From Xanthobacteraceae bacterium (GTDB lineage: Bacteria > Pseudomonadota > Alphaproteobacteria > Rhizobiales > Xanthobacteraceae), in assembly GCA_028282095.1 (NCBI GenBank), contig JANQIP010000159.1, forward strand, positions 17,263 through 81,262: 64,000 nt of DNA, given 5' to 3'. A program made the translations under genes and the position numbers. Below, one piece after another: positions 36,486-46,034 of this stretch. Positions within the stretch are counted from its first letter, which is position 1. Each line of letters begins with the position of its first letter. Under the pieces are notes generated by a model. That model did no database searches and was not told where the DNA came from. It saw only the letters and a list, made by a program, of their open reading frames with translations.

Positions 36486-38783
36486 ATGAAATTCGGCGTC
36501 TCGCAAGCCCTTACCCGCAAGGAGGATGAAGCGTTCCTGCGGGGACATAGTCGCTATGTCGCCGATCTCGTGCCGACTGAGGCCTGCCGTGCGGTGGTGC
36601 TGCGCTCGCCCCATGCTCGCGCCCGCCTGGCCGGCCTTGAGACGCAAGCCGCGCGCGCAATGCCCGGCGTTCGCCTGATCCTGACGGCCGCCGATATTGG
36701 CGAGCTCGGGCCCCTGCCCCATCTCGGTCTTCCGCGCGGCGCCGATTTCGAGGTGCCGGCCTATCCGATTCTGGCGGGCGAGGAGGTGCGCCATGTCGGC
36801 GACGCGATCGCCTTCGTCGTTGCCGACACGCTCGATCAGGCAAAAGACGCCGCCGAGGCCATCGCGGTCGACTGGGAGGCGTTGCCGCATGTCGTCGATG
36901 CGGTGGAGGCGCTGACATCGGAGGCGCCCGACATCGTGCCCGGTCGCGCCGGCAATCTCGCCTTCGCGTTCACCCTGGGCGACGAGGCCAGGACCGCGGA
37001 CGCATTCGCCCGCGCCGCGCAGACGGTAACGCTGACGCTGATCAACCAGCGCGTGGTCGCAAACTATCTCGATACCCGCGCGGTGCTCGCCGAGTACGAT
37101 GCAGCCGGCGACCAGCATACACTGACGCTTGGCAGCCAGGGTGTCCACATCCAGCAGAGAGTGATCGCCAAGGTGCTGGGTATCGCGCAGGACCGTCTGC
37201 GGGTGATCACGCCGGATGTCGGTGGCGGGTTCGGCACCAAGTTGTTTCCCTATCGCGAATATGCGCTTGCCGCTATTGCCGCGCAGCGGCTCGGCCGGCC
37301 GGTCGCCTGGATTGCCGATCGCAACGAGCATTTCCTCGCCGACACGCAAGGCCGCGACAATGTCACGACCGCCAAGCTCGCACTCGACGAAAGCGGGCGT
37401 TTTCTTGCGCTCGATGTCGATACGGTCTGCGACATGGGAGCTTATCTCTCCCCGGGCGCGGCGTATGTCCCGTCGGCGGGCGCAGGCATGCTGCCGGGGG
37501 TCTACGATATTCCGGCCTGCTTCATCCGCGTGCGCGCGGCGTACACCAATACGGTGCCGGTCAATGTCTATCGCGGCGCCGGCCGGCCGGAGGCGGCCTT
37601 TTTGATCGAGCGGCTGGTCGACACCGCCGCCCGCGATCTCGGCATCGCGCCCGACGTGCTGCGCAAGCGCAATTTCATCAGGCCGGAGGCGATGCCCTAC
37701 CAGACCGCGACCGGTAAGACCTACGATTCCGGCGACTTCGCCGCCCACCTGGCACGGGCCCAGGAGATCGCCGACTGGCACGGTTTTGACGAACGCGCCG
37801 CCGCGTCGAAGAAGGCGGGAAGGCTGCGCGGCATCGGCTTTGCCACCTATATCGAAGCATGCGGCGCGAACGGCCCGGAAACGGCAAAGCTCACGCTCGA
37901 AGACGACGGCGCCGTCACGGTTCTGATCGGCTCACAATCGAGCGGCCAGGGCCACCACACCGCCTATGCCCAGCTCGTCGCCGAGCATCTCGATCTGCCG
38001 CCTGAACGGGTGCGGGTCGTTCAGGGCGACACCGCGCTGATTGCAACCGGCGCCGGCACCGGCGGATCGAACTCGATTCCCTGCGGCGGCGTCGCTGTTG
38101 CCGACGCTGCGAGGGCACTCGCCGACAATCTCAAAAGAGTCGCGGCCGACGCGCTCGAAGCAAGCCTTGCCGATCTCGAAATCGCCGATGCGCAGGTGCG
38201 CATCGCCGGGACCGACCGCGCGCTGTCCTTCGCCGCGCTCAAGCGTGCGCCGAAGGCGAGCCCCGACCTTTTCATCACCGAGGACACGTTCGCCCCGCGG
38301 GCGGCGACCTATCCGAACGGCACGCATCTCGTCGAGGTCGAGATCGATGCCGAGACCGGTCACGTGGACATTCTCAATTACGTGGTCGTCGATGATTTCG
38401 GGGTGACGCTCAATCCGCTGCTGCTCGCCGGCCAGATCGAAGGCGGGGCGGCCCAGGGCATCGGCCAAGCGCTGCTGGAACGCACGGTCTATGATCGGGA
38501 TTCGGGCCAGCTCATCACCGCGAGCCTGCTCGACTACGCCCTGCCCCGCGCCGAGGATACGCCGGCCTTCGTGTTCGAGACGCGTAATGTGCGCTGCGCG
38601 ACCAACCCGCTCGGCGTCAAGGGAGCCGGAGAAGCGGGCACGATCGGCGCGTGTCCGGCGGTGATGAACGCCGTCGTCGACGCGCTGTGGCGCGCTTATC
38701 GCATCCGCCACGTCGACATGCCGGCAACGCCCGAGCGCCTGCTGGCGGTGATCGAAGACGGCAAGCGCCTGCACGCGCTATAG
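36486..38783 (+). CDS. Xanthine dehydrogenase/CoxL family molybdopterin-binding subunit
   Basis: MKFGVSQALTRKEDEAFLRGHSRYVADL; VYRGAGRPEAAFLIERLVD; GVKGAGEAGTIG. Confidence 0.9.
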   Translation: MKFGVSQALTRKEDEAFLRGHSRYVADLVPTEACRAVVLRSPHARARLAGLETQAARAMPGVRLILTAADIGELGPLPHLGLPRGADFEVPAYPILAGEEVRHVGDAIAFVVADTLDQAKDAAEAIAVDWEALPHVVDAVEALTSEAPDIVPGRAGNLAFAFTLGDEARTADAFARAAQTVTLTLINQRVVANYLDTRAVLAEYDAAGDQHTLTLGSQGVHIQQRVIAKVLGIAQDRLRVITPDVGGGFGTKLFPYREYALAAIAAQRLGRPVAWIADRNEHFLADTQGRDNVTTAKLALDESGRFLALDVDTVCDMGAYLSPGAAYVPSAGAGMLPGVYDIPACFIRVRAAYTNTVPVNVYRGAGRPEAAFLIERLVDTAARDLGIAPDVLRKRNFIRPEAMPYQTATGKTYDSGDFAAHLARAQEIADWHGFDERAAASKKAGRLRGIGFATYIEACGANGPETAKLTLEDDGAVTVLIGSQSSGQGHHTAYAQLVAEHLDLPPERVRVVQGDTALIATGAGTGGSNSIPCGGVAVADAARALADNLKRVAADALEASLADLEIADAQVRIAGTDRALSFAALKRAPKASPDLFITEDTFAPRAATYPNGTHLVEVEIDAETGHVDILNYVVVDDFGVTLNPLLLAGQIEGGAAQGIGQALLERTVYDRDSGQLITASLLDYALPRAEDTPAFVFETRNVRCATNPLGVKGAGEAGTIGACPAVMNAVVDALWRAYRIRHVDMPATPERLLAVIEDGKRLHAL

Positions 38784-39025
38784 AACGAGCACGGGCCAAG
38801 GCAACTGTTTCATACGCGACCGGAAAAGGCGCGATGCAAATAGTTCCTAATCGCACCATCGCGACCGCCTCTCCAAGCGAAAAAGCGAAGAAAGGCATGC
38901 GCGATTGATTCAGCTTAAAGCAATCACATGCTGGCCGGGGGATATACAACATATGCTCGCTCGGCGTTGACACGGTGCCACCGCGCCGAGGGCTTTTTTT
39001 GGCGCGGAAAACGAGGAAACGAATC

Positions 39026-39472
39026 ATGCTGCGATTCATGCTGGCTGCTGTCGCGCTCGGGATCATGGTCGCTTCCGTCGCCGCGCAGTCCGATCCGGCG
39101 AGCGAGCGTGCGAAGCTGATGCGGGAGCAGGGCAAAGCCTTTGCAAGCCTGAACAGGATGGTACGCGGCCGGGTGCCGTATAATCAGGCGCAGGTCGACG
39201 CGGCATTCGTTACGCTCGCGGAAACCTCGCGCAAGCTGCCGGCGCTCTATCCTGAAACCGCTAAAGACCCGGCACCCGACGCCAATTACGTCGCCTCGCC
39301 GAAAGTGTGGGAGAACAAGGCCGATTTCGACGCGCTGCTCGCCAAGCTCACGAAAGCAATCGACGAGAACGCGCCAAAGGTGAAGAACGTCGACACGCTC
39401 AAGCAAGCCCGCGCGGCAATCGGGGCGGTCTGCGGCGACTGCCACGAGACCTACCGCCTCAGGAAGTTCTGA
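39026..39472 (+). CDS. Class II (c'-type) cytochrome c, secreted
   Basis: Signal peptide; C-terminal haem motif CGDCH. Confidence 0.88.
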   Translation: MLRFMLAAVALGIMVASVAAQSDPASERAKLMREQGKAFASLNRMVRGRVPYNQAQVDAAFVTLAETSRKLPALYPETAKDPAPDANYVASPKVWENKADFDALLAKLTKAIDENAPKVKNVDTLKQARAAIGAVCGDCHETYRLRKF

Positions 39473-39672
39473 GCCGCTGTCGACCCGGCTCACGGCTTAA
39501 CGCCGTTCCCGGTAATTCGCTCCTGTGTTGGAACATGGTTGCGAAGTGGCAGGTTTTTTCTTTGTGGCGTCCCCAAAAAAGGGGAGAGAAGCCTGCTTTT
39601 CGTTGCGCCGACTTGCGCGAGTGCCGACGTTGCGCGTGACCGTGTTCCGGCCGTGACGAGAAAGAAACCGAG

Positions 39673-40578
39673 ATGATCCGCAAACTCGTGATCGCCGCGG
39701 TGCTGGTCGTTGCCGTCGCGCTCGGGGCATTCTGGGTTTTGACCATTCCGAAGCGCATGCCGGCGAGCGCGATTGAGGGCGGCACGCCCGATCTCGCCAA
39801 CGGCCGTACGATGTTCCTGGCCGGCAACTGTGCCTCCTGTCACGCCGCGTCGCGCGAGGAACGCACGAAGCTCGGCGGTGGCGTCGCCCTGCGCTCGCCC
39901 TTCGGCACGTTTTACGGCCCCAACATTTCCCCGCATCCGACTGACGGTATCGGCCGCTGGAGCGAGGCCGATTTCGTAACGGCGATGTGGGACGGCACCT
40001 CGCCCGACGATCGCCATTACTATCCGGCGTTTCCCTACACCTTCTTTCAGCGCATGCGGCAAACCGATTTGCGCGACCTTTTTGCTTATCTCAAGACGCT
40101 GCCGCCGGTCGCGGGCAAGGCGCCGGCCGACGAGATCGCCTTCCCATTCAATATCCGTCGTGGCGTCGGCCTGTGGAAGCTGCTCTATCTCGACGGCAAA
40201 CGCTTCCAACCCGACCCGGCGCGGTCGGCGCAATGGAACCGCGGCGCCTATCTCGTCAACGGACCGGCCCATTGCGCGGCATGCCACAGCCCACGGGATT
40301 GGCTCGGCGGCATCATTGAATCGCAACGCTTCGCCGGCGGCCCCGATCCCGAGGGCAAGGGCTGGGTTCCGAACATCACCCAGAAAGGCCTCGCCGACTG
40401 GACGGAGGACGACATCGACTTCATGCTGGAGACGGGCGACCTGCCGGACGGCGACTCGGTCGGCGGCAGCATGCGTGAGATCATCCGCAACACCTCGAAG
40501 CTTTCCCCCGAGGATCGCACCGCGATGGCGGTGTATCTCAAATCGCTACCACCGGTCGACGGCCCGCGGCGCAATTAA
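39673..40578 (+). CDS. Di-haem cytochrome c (alcohol/aldehyde dehydrogenase cytochrome subunit-like)
   Basis: Two CxxCH motifs (CASCH, CAACH); N-terminal TM. Confidence 0.88.
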   Translation: MIRKLVIAAVLVVAVALGAFWVLTIPKRMPASAIEGGTPDLANGRTMFLAGNCASCHAASREERTKLGGGVALRSPFGTFYGPNISPHPTDGIGRWSEADFVTAMWDGTSPDDRHYYPAFPYTFFQRMRQTDLRDLFAYLKTLPPVAGKAPADEIAFPFNIRRGVGLWKLLYLDGKRFQPDPARSAQWNRGAYLVNGPAHCAACHSPRDWLGGIIESQRFAGGPDPEGKGWVPNITQKGLADWTEDDIDFMLETGDLPDGDSVGGSMREIIRNTSKLSPEDRTAMAVYLKSLPPVDGPRRN

Positions 40579-40672
40579 CTCTCGTGGAGCAGTGCCCATA
40601 GGATGGGCATGCCAAGCATGCGCGTCCATGCGCGGCGTTCTGTTGACATTGGAGACGGTCGCACCGCTATCG

Positions 40673-41158
40673 TCAGGATGAAGGTTCCGCCGCGACCGCG
40701 CTCCTGTCGACCCCGTAGACCTGATTGGCGCGTTGCTCGAAAGCGTGGGCGAAGCGACGGAAGGCGGCGTCGAACACCGCGCCCATCAGTGTGCTCAGAA
40801 TGCGGCTCCTGAACTCGTATTTGATGAAGAACTCGACCTCGCTCGACACCTCGCCGAGCGGGCGAAACGACCAGCGATTGGCCAAGACGTGAAGCGGCCC
40901 GTCGAGATACTCGACCGTGATCCACAATCCCGGCCGGTTCATGGTGACTTTCGTCGTGAAGTCCTCGTGGAACATCTTGTAGGCGACCGTCATCCGCGCG
41001 GTCGCGATCGAGACGCCGTCGCCGATGATGTTTTGCCCGCGCACGCGCATGGCCTTGCAGAGCGGAACGAATTCCGGGTAGCTCTCCATGTCCGCCACGA
41101 GGTCGAACATGTCCTCCGCGGGATGGGCTACGCGACGCTTGGCCTTGAACTGCTGCAT
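40673..41158 (-). CDS. COQ10/RatA-like SRPBCC (START) protein
   Basis: MQQFKAKRRVAHPAEDMFDLVADMESYPEFVPLC; downstream of lipA as commonly seen in alphaproteobacteria. Confidence 0.88.
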   Translation of the reverse strand: MQQFKAKRRVAHPAEDMFDLVADMESYPEFVPLCKAMRVRGQNIIGDGVSIATARMTVAYKMFHEDFTTKVTMNRPGLWITVEYLDGPLHVLANRWSFRPLGEVSSEVEFFIKYEFRSRILSTLMGAVFDAAFRRFAHAFEQRANQVYGVDRSAVAAEPSS

Positions 41159-41163
41159 CGCTG

Positions 41164-42120
41164 CTATCGCCGGCCGTCGCGCGCCGCTTTGAGGCGCTGG
41201 AAATCCTCGCCGGCATGGTGCGAGGAGCGGGTCAGGGGCGATGATGAGACCATCAAGAAACCCTTCGCGTAAGCAATGCTCTCGTAAGATGCAAACTCCT
41301 CCGGCGGGACATAGCGCGCCACCGGGTGGTGCTTGCGGGTCGGCTGCAGATATTGCCCGATCGTGAGGAAATCGACCTCGGCCGAGCGCAGATCGTCCAT
41401 CACCTGAAGCACTTCGTTGCGCGTCTCGCCGAGCCCCAGCATGATGCCGGACTTGGTGAACATCGATGGATCGATGTCCTTGACCTGCTGCAGGAGCCGC
41501 AGCGAGTGGAAATACCGCGCACCCGGCCGAACCGTGAGATAGAGCGAGGGCACCGTCTCGAGATTATGGTTGAAAACGTCGGGCCGGGCGGCCGCGACCG
41601 TCGCCACCGCACCCGGCTTGCGCAGGAAATCGGGTGTCAGCACCTCGATCGTGCTTTCCGGCAACCCCGCCCGGATCGCCGCGATCACGGCCGCGAAATG
41701 CGCGGCCCCGCCGTCGGCCAGGTCGTCGCGGTCGACCGAGGTCACGACGATATGGGCAAGGCCGAGACGGAAGCTCGCTTCGGCAACGCGCGCCGGCTCG
41801 GCCGGATCAAGCGGGGAAGGAAGCCCGGTCTTGACATTGCAGAAGGCGCAGGCCCGCGTGCACACATCCCCCATGATCATGAAGGTGGCGTGCTTCTTCG
41901 CCCAGCACTCGCCGATATTGGGGCAGCCGGCCTCCTCGCACACCGTGTGGAGCCCGTGCTCCCGCACGACCCCATGGGTTTCGCCAAACCCCTTGGAGAC
42001 CGACGTTTTCACCCGGATCCAGGCGGGCTTGGGCAGCAACGGCGCATCGGGCCGGCGCGCCTTTTCCGGGTGACGCGGCCGCGCCGGCGGGGCATTGACG
42101 GTATCGAGCACAACGACCAT
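41164..42120 (-). CDS. lipA: Lipoyl synthase
   Basis: [13 protein letters not shown] and [10 protein letters not shown] radical SAM motifs. Confidence 0.96.
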   Translation of the reverse strand: MVVVLDTVNAPPARPRHPEKARRPDAPLLPKPAWIRVKTSVSKGFGETHGVVREHGLHTVCEEAGCPNIGECWAKKHATFMIMGDVCTRACAFCNVKTGLPSPLDPAEPARVAEASFRLGLAHIVVTSVDRDDLADGGAAHFAAVIAAIRAGLPESTIEVLTPDFLRKPGAVATVAAARPDVFNHNLETVPSLYLTVRPGARYFHSLRLLQQVKDIDPSMFTKSGIMLGLGETRNEVLQVMDDLRSAEVDFLTIGQYLQPTRKHHPVARYVPPEEFASYESIAYAKGFLMVSSSPLTRSSHHAGEDFQRLKAARDGRR

Positions 42121-42267
42121 GGCTAGCTGACCCTAATCGACTTGGTCTACTTACGCATGCGGGCATGCCGCCGCAAGGCGGCAATTGTCCCCTCCCGCCT
42201 TCAAACACCTGAAAACCCGCCCGAAATCGATTAGCATGCGTCGACGCTGCAACGAGATCTTCCGCGC

Positions 42268-43728
42268 ATGACCCACCCGCCTATTACGCGTCTGGATTTC
42301 CTCGGTTATCTGCGCTGCCCGGCGCTCTATGTGATGATCGCATTGATGGTGACGGAGGCGCTGTTCTCCGCACTCACGACCTGGCTCATCATCAAGACCG
42401 GCCGCGACATCGTCCATGGCGAGTTCGTCGCGGAAAACCTGATCTGGATCCTGGCCACACAATCGGGTGTCTACATCGCGAGCGCGGCGAGCTGGTATTT
42501 TGCCGAGCGCGCCGGGTTTCACGCTTTTGGACAGTACATGTTGCGCTTCGCCGGCGAAAACCACGCGCAGACCAGGCTTCTCTCCGACCGGCAGGCGCGC
42601 AAGCGCATCGAGCCGTTTCTGACCGGAACGACGTTTCGCAGCGTTTTCGGCTTTGTCCGCGAGATCGAGGATCAGCTCAGGCTGTTCCTTGGTCTCCTCT
42701 TCAACGCGGCCGTCCTGGGCCTTGAAATCGATGCCGGCCTGCCGGCCGCCTATGCCGCGACATTCGTCATCCTGATGGTGATCCAGTGGGCGGTGCGGCG
42801 GCGTCTCGCCAATATCTGTCTCGACAGGCAGCACCAGAACAGCCGCGTCGCCGCCTGTGGTTACGGCGCCTGGGATAATGTTCTCACCGGCAACCAGTAC
42901 AATTGGCGGCTATGGCTCGATGAGTTCAAGCGCACGGTCCGCGACTGCTCCCGCGCCCAGGTCAGGGCCACGATGGCGCGCCAGAGCCTGAGCGCGCTGG
43001 GCGGCATTGCCGGGCTCGCGATCGTGTTCTCGACCGTGACCTTCGTTGCCTTCAACAATTTGGGCGACATCGCGTTGCTGGTCGGGCTCGCCACGACCTT
43101 GCCGCGCCAGATCGTGATGATCAACGCTGTCCATGAACTGACCGCGGGCTGGAACGACGTGCTGGCGCTGTGGACTCGCTTGGGCAGCGTCGTGAACAGC
43201 ATGCGACCACAGCCCGATCCGAATGTCGACAAGCGTATCAAGTTTGACCGTCTGGTGCTGCGCGAGGAGGATCGCGCCAGCGTATGCTCGTCGGTCGAAG
43301 AGGCGGTGCGGCTCGTGCTCGCAAGGCCGCGCGGGCGCGTGCTCGTGCGCGGCGGCAACGGGACCGGAAAATCGACGCTGCTCGCCGCGCTCAAGGCCGA
43401 GATCAAGGACCGCGCCTATTATTGGCCGAGCACCGATCGCCTTGCCTTTCGATGCGTCCCCACGGCGGGCCCTGATGATCCTGGCGCGCTCAATGACGAC
43501 GAGGACGAACCTCGCCCGCGTCCGCCGAAGCATGCCGGCATATCCGCGGGCGAGCGTCAGTTGAAGTCGCTGGAGGAGATCGTCCAGCATACCGATGCCC
43601 AAGTCTATCTGCTCGACGAATGGGATGCCCATCTCGACCCTGCCGACCGGGCGATGGCCGACTCTCTAGTCGACGTGCTTGCGCAGCGGGCGCGCGTCGT
43701 TGAGATCGCCCGCCGGGATGGGCCTTAG
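42268..43728 (+). CDS. ABC-exporter-like protein: N-terminal TM domain and short divergent ATPase domain
   Basis: Hydrophobic segments in the first half; Walker A VRGGNGTGKSTLL; Walker B VYLLDEWDAHLDP; signature-like SAGERQ. Confidence 0.7.
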   Translation: MTHPPITRLDFLGYLRCPALYVMIALMVTEALFSALTTWLIIKTGRDIVHGEFVAENLIWILATQSGVYIASAASWYFAERAGFHAFGQYMLRFAGENHAQTRLLSDRQARKRIEPFLTGTTFRSVFGFVREIEDQLRLFLGLLFNAAVLGLEIDAGLPAAYAATFVILMVIQWAVRRRLANICLDRQHQNSRVAACGYGAWDNVLTGNQYNWRLWLDEFKRTVRDCSRAQVRATMARQSLSALGGIAGLAIVFSTVTFVAFNNLGDIALLVGLATTLPRQIVMINAVHELTAGWNDVLALWTRLGSVVNSMRPQPDPNVDKRIKFDRLVLREEDRASVCSSVEEAVRLVLARPRGRVLVRGGNGTGKSTLLAALKAEIKDRAYYWPSTDRLAFRCVPTAGPDDPGALNDDEDEPRPRPPKHAGISAGERQLKSLEEIVQHTDAQVYLLDEWDAHLDPADRAMADSLVDVLAQRARVVEIARRDGP

Positions 43729-43800
43729 AGCATGATCCCGGAAGCTAGTTTCTTTTGTTTCTTCGCATGATCGTCCGAAAATTCCGCCAGTTTTTCGGGA

Positions 43801-44133
43801 TCATCGCAGCCGCATTGTAGCGCGGACGGGAGTCTTTCGTCCCGCCGCGCATGGCTTGCGCGTCGGCGCACCGGCGCTTCTCGGCGTCCGACGATCTTGT
43901 GCGCCGTTGCGCTTGGTCCCGCCACCGTCCCGCGATGCGAGTCCTGCTTCGAGCATGCGCGCGAGTTCCTGGATCTCGCTATCGTCGATCCCATGGATCC
44001 GCATCTGCAAGTCGAGCTTCGCCATGCCGAGCAGCCGCGCCGTGTCGGTGAAACCGCAGGCCGTCGTCACGCCGATGTAACGGTCGAGCGTCCGCAGCAT
44101 GGCGTCGAACTGGTCCGTCAGGTCTGGTTCCAT
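43801..44133 (-). CDS. Small hypothetical protein (about 110 aa), basic C-terminal tail
   Basis: MEPDLTDQFDAMLRTLDRYIGVTTACGFTDTARLLGMAKLDLQMRIHGIDDSEIQELARML; start overlaps the end of the upstream hydrolase gene. Confidence 0.6.
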   Translation of the reverse strand: MEPDLTDQFDAMLRTLDRYIGVTTACGFTDTARLLGMAKLDLQMRIHGIDDSEIQELARMLEAGLASRDGGGTKRNGAQDRRTPRSAGAPTRKPCAAGRKTPVRATMRLR

Positions 44134-44726
44134 AAGTGTTCCCCCCTCGGATCGGGCCTGCCCGATGTCATCGCAATCCAGGTCTTCGTTTCCATCACCT
44201 CGCCATAGAGGCTGATCACCCGCGTAATCGCGCGATGGATCTCCGGCCCTGTGAGGTCCTCGCAGGCGTGGCTCGCTGAGGCATCGGCAAGATAGACAAA
44301 CCGTTGATTGCGATGAAACGCCTCGACCGCGGTCGACAGGCAGGCTGCTTCGCCCGCGAATCCGGCGATCACGAAGTCCCCGCCTCCCAGCGCCATGACC
44401 TCGGAAAAATGCGAACTCGCATAACACGACGGGCGGTCGCGCTCGAACACCATGTCAAGTCCGGTGGGCTCGAAACCGTCGATCCACCGCGAGAAGCGCG
44501 TTGCCGGATTGAAGACATGCGAGTGCCCGATCCAGCGAACAAAGGCCACCGGAAAACCCATCATCCTCGCATGGGACAATGCGGCGCGGCAGTTTGCAAG
44601 TGCTTCGGCGGCATTCGGGATCGCCAATATGCGGGTGTCGGCGATATGTTCCTGCTGAAGGTCGACCAGCACCAGCGTCGGAATTCGACTGGGCTCCGCA
44701 TAGGGGCGGAACGCGATCACGCTCAC
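44118..44726 (-). CDS. Isochorismatase-like cysteine hydrolase
   Basis: PTLVLVDLQQEHI; FVIAGFAGEAACLSTAVEAFHRN (candidate catalytic Cys). Confidence 0.82.
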   Translation of the reverse strand: MSVIAFRPYAEPSRIPTLVLVDLQQEHIADTRILAIPNAAEALANCRAALSHARMMGFPVAFVRWIGHSHVFNPATRFSRWIDGFEPTGLDMVFERDRPSCYASSHFSEVMALGGGDFVIAGFAGEAACLSTAVEAFHRNQRFVYLADASASHACEDLTGPEIHRAITRVISLYGEVMETKTWIAMTSGRPDPRGEHLWNQT

Positions 44727-45967
44727 CGCGCTCTCCCCGTCGGCCGTGTCACCGGGCGTGCACTCGATTTCTCCAATACGCCCGGCCGATGCCAGCGCCC
44801 TTCCGGTCGCACGATGACATAAGGATCGACGCCGATCGCGACGGCATCCGCCTTGGGCTCGGCATCCATCATCATCTCGACATAGTCGAAGTCGGAGAAG
44901 ACGAACTCGCGAGCACCGGAAAACACGCTAAAGCCGAACCGCGACCAGAACGGCACCAGCCTTTTCTGCGCATGCCCGTAAATCTTGCCGTATCCTTTGG
45001 CGCGACAGAGCTCGATTGCGGCATGGACGAGATAGGCCGCAACCTGCGCATTGCGGAATTCGTGCCGCACGGCGAGCCGTTCGATCTTGGCAAAATCGGC
45101 GAAATACCTTATGCGCAGGCTGCCTCCCGGCTCGTCCCCGACATAGCCGATCAGGTGAACCGCAGAAAAATCATTACCGTCGAATTCCTCGGAATAAGGA
45201 CAGTCCTGCTCGGCCAGAAACACGGCGCTGCGAATGCTGATTGCCTTCATGAGATCGTCGAGGCCGCGCGCGACGGTCACCGTGACGGCGTCAGGCGCCT
45301 TGACGGTTCCGTGGGTATCGTAGCTTGGCGCCTCCGCCCATCGGTTGGAGCGACGGAACACATGCAGGTTGGGCGCATCGTCCTCATTTCCAGAAGAAAG
45401 TTGCGAGAAACCGAGCGTCTCAAGGAACCGCGCACCGTCCTCGGTCGCAGGGCGGGCATAAATATCTACATCTTGATAAAGCGGAGTCCCAAGCTTTTCG
45501 AACACCAGCGCAATGCCGGCCGCAAGCGAACCGCGCGCCTGCAAGGCCCAAACGTAAATGGCCGCCGGCTTGCTGTTCTGCGTGCAAATTGCGTTCAGAT
45601 CGGGATCGGTCGGGTCCAGCGTCCCGCGCGTCAGGTCGCCAAACCCTTTCTCATCGAGCATCAGAAAGGCGACAAAACCCTCGGCATGCGGATCAAGCGC
45701 ATCATAACGGTCCTTGCGCGCAATCGCCCATATGCTGTCGGGATTGGCCGACGCCACGCGACGGACGACCTCGGCGCTGGTCGCGGTGGAGATATCGCGG
45801 CGCGCCTGCGTCACAATTTCGCTGAGCGTCCGGCCGCTTGGCGTGAACACAACCACACGTTTGCCGAAGTGCTCAAGATCGAGTTGAGCCAAGGGATGCT
45901 GTCTGCGCCTCCCTGGCAGGCCGGTCGACGGGACCGCCCCCCGGAAACGTAGATCGTGCACCGTCAT
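44723..45967 (-). CDS. GNAT-family acetyltransferase-like protein (414 aa, probably two GNAT folds)
   Basis: C-terminal IRSAVFLAEQDCPYSEEFDGND..KIERLAVRHEFRNAQVAAYLVHAAIELCRAKGYGKIYGHAQKRLVPFWSRFGF; start MTVHDLRF with GAAGGAA upstream. Confidence 0.8.
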   Translation of the reverse strand: MTVHDLRFRGAVPSTGLPGRRRQHPLAQLDLEHFGKRVVVFTPSGRTLSEIVTQARRDISTATSAEVVRRVASANPDSIWAIARKDRYDALDPHAEGFVAFLMLDEKGFGDLTRGTLDPTDPDLNAICTQNSKPAAIYVWALQARGSLAAGIALVFEKLGTPLYQDVDIYARPATEDGARFLETLGFSQLSSGNEDDAPNLHVFRRSNRWAEAPSYDTHGTVKAPDAVTVTVARGLDDLMKAISIRSAVFLAEQDCPYSEEFDGNDFSAVHLIGYVGDEPGGSLRIRYFADFAKIERLAVRHEFRNAQVAAYLVHAAIELCRAKGYGKIYGHAQKRLVPFWSRFGFSVFSGAREFVFSDFDYVEMMMDAEPKADAVAIGVDPYVIVRPEGRWHRPGVLEKSSARPVTRPTGRAR

Positions 45968-46034
45968 GGCTATTTCCTTCACGTAATGCTTGAGCCATAC
46001 TCGGTATCATTATAGAGAAGCGTTGAGCGTCCGT

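Noticed and set aside
33128-37781. Long minus-strand ORFs (356, 372 and 477 aa)
   Set aside because: Antisense to the RND permease and CoxL-like gene, which have clear family motifs; shadow ORFs
36486-38783. Aerobic CO dehydrogenase large subunit
   Set aside because: The active-site segment reads YRGAGRPEA rather than the AYRCSFR motif of form I CoxL, and coxM/coxS are absent
40673-41158. RatA toxin of a toxin-antitoxin system
   Set aside because: In alphaproteobacteria this SRPBCC protein next to lipA is better explained as a COQ10-like ubiquinone-binding protein; no antitoxin partner is present
44579-45952. 457-aa plus-strand ORF
   Set aside because: Antisense to the GNAT gene; basic low-complexity shadow ORF
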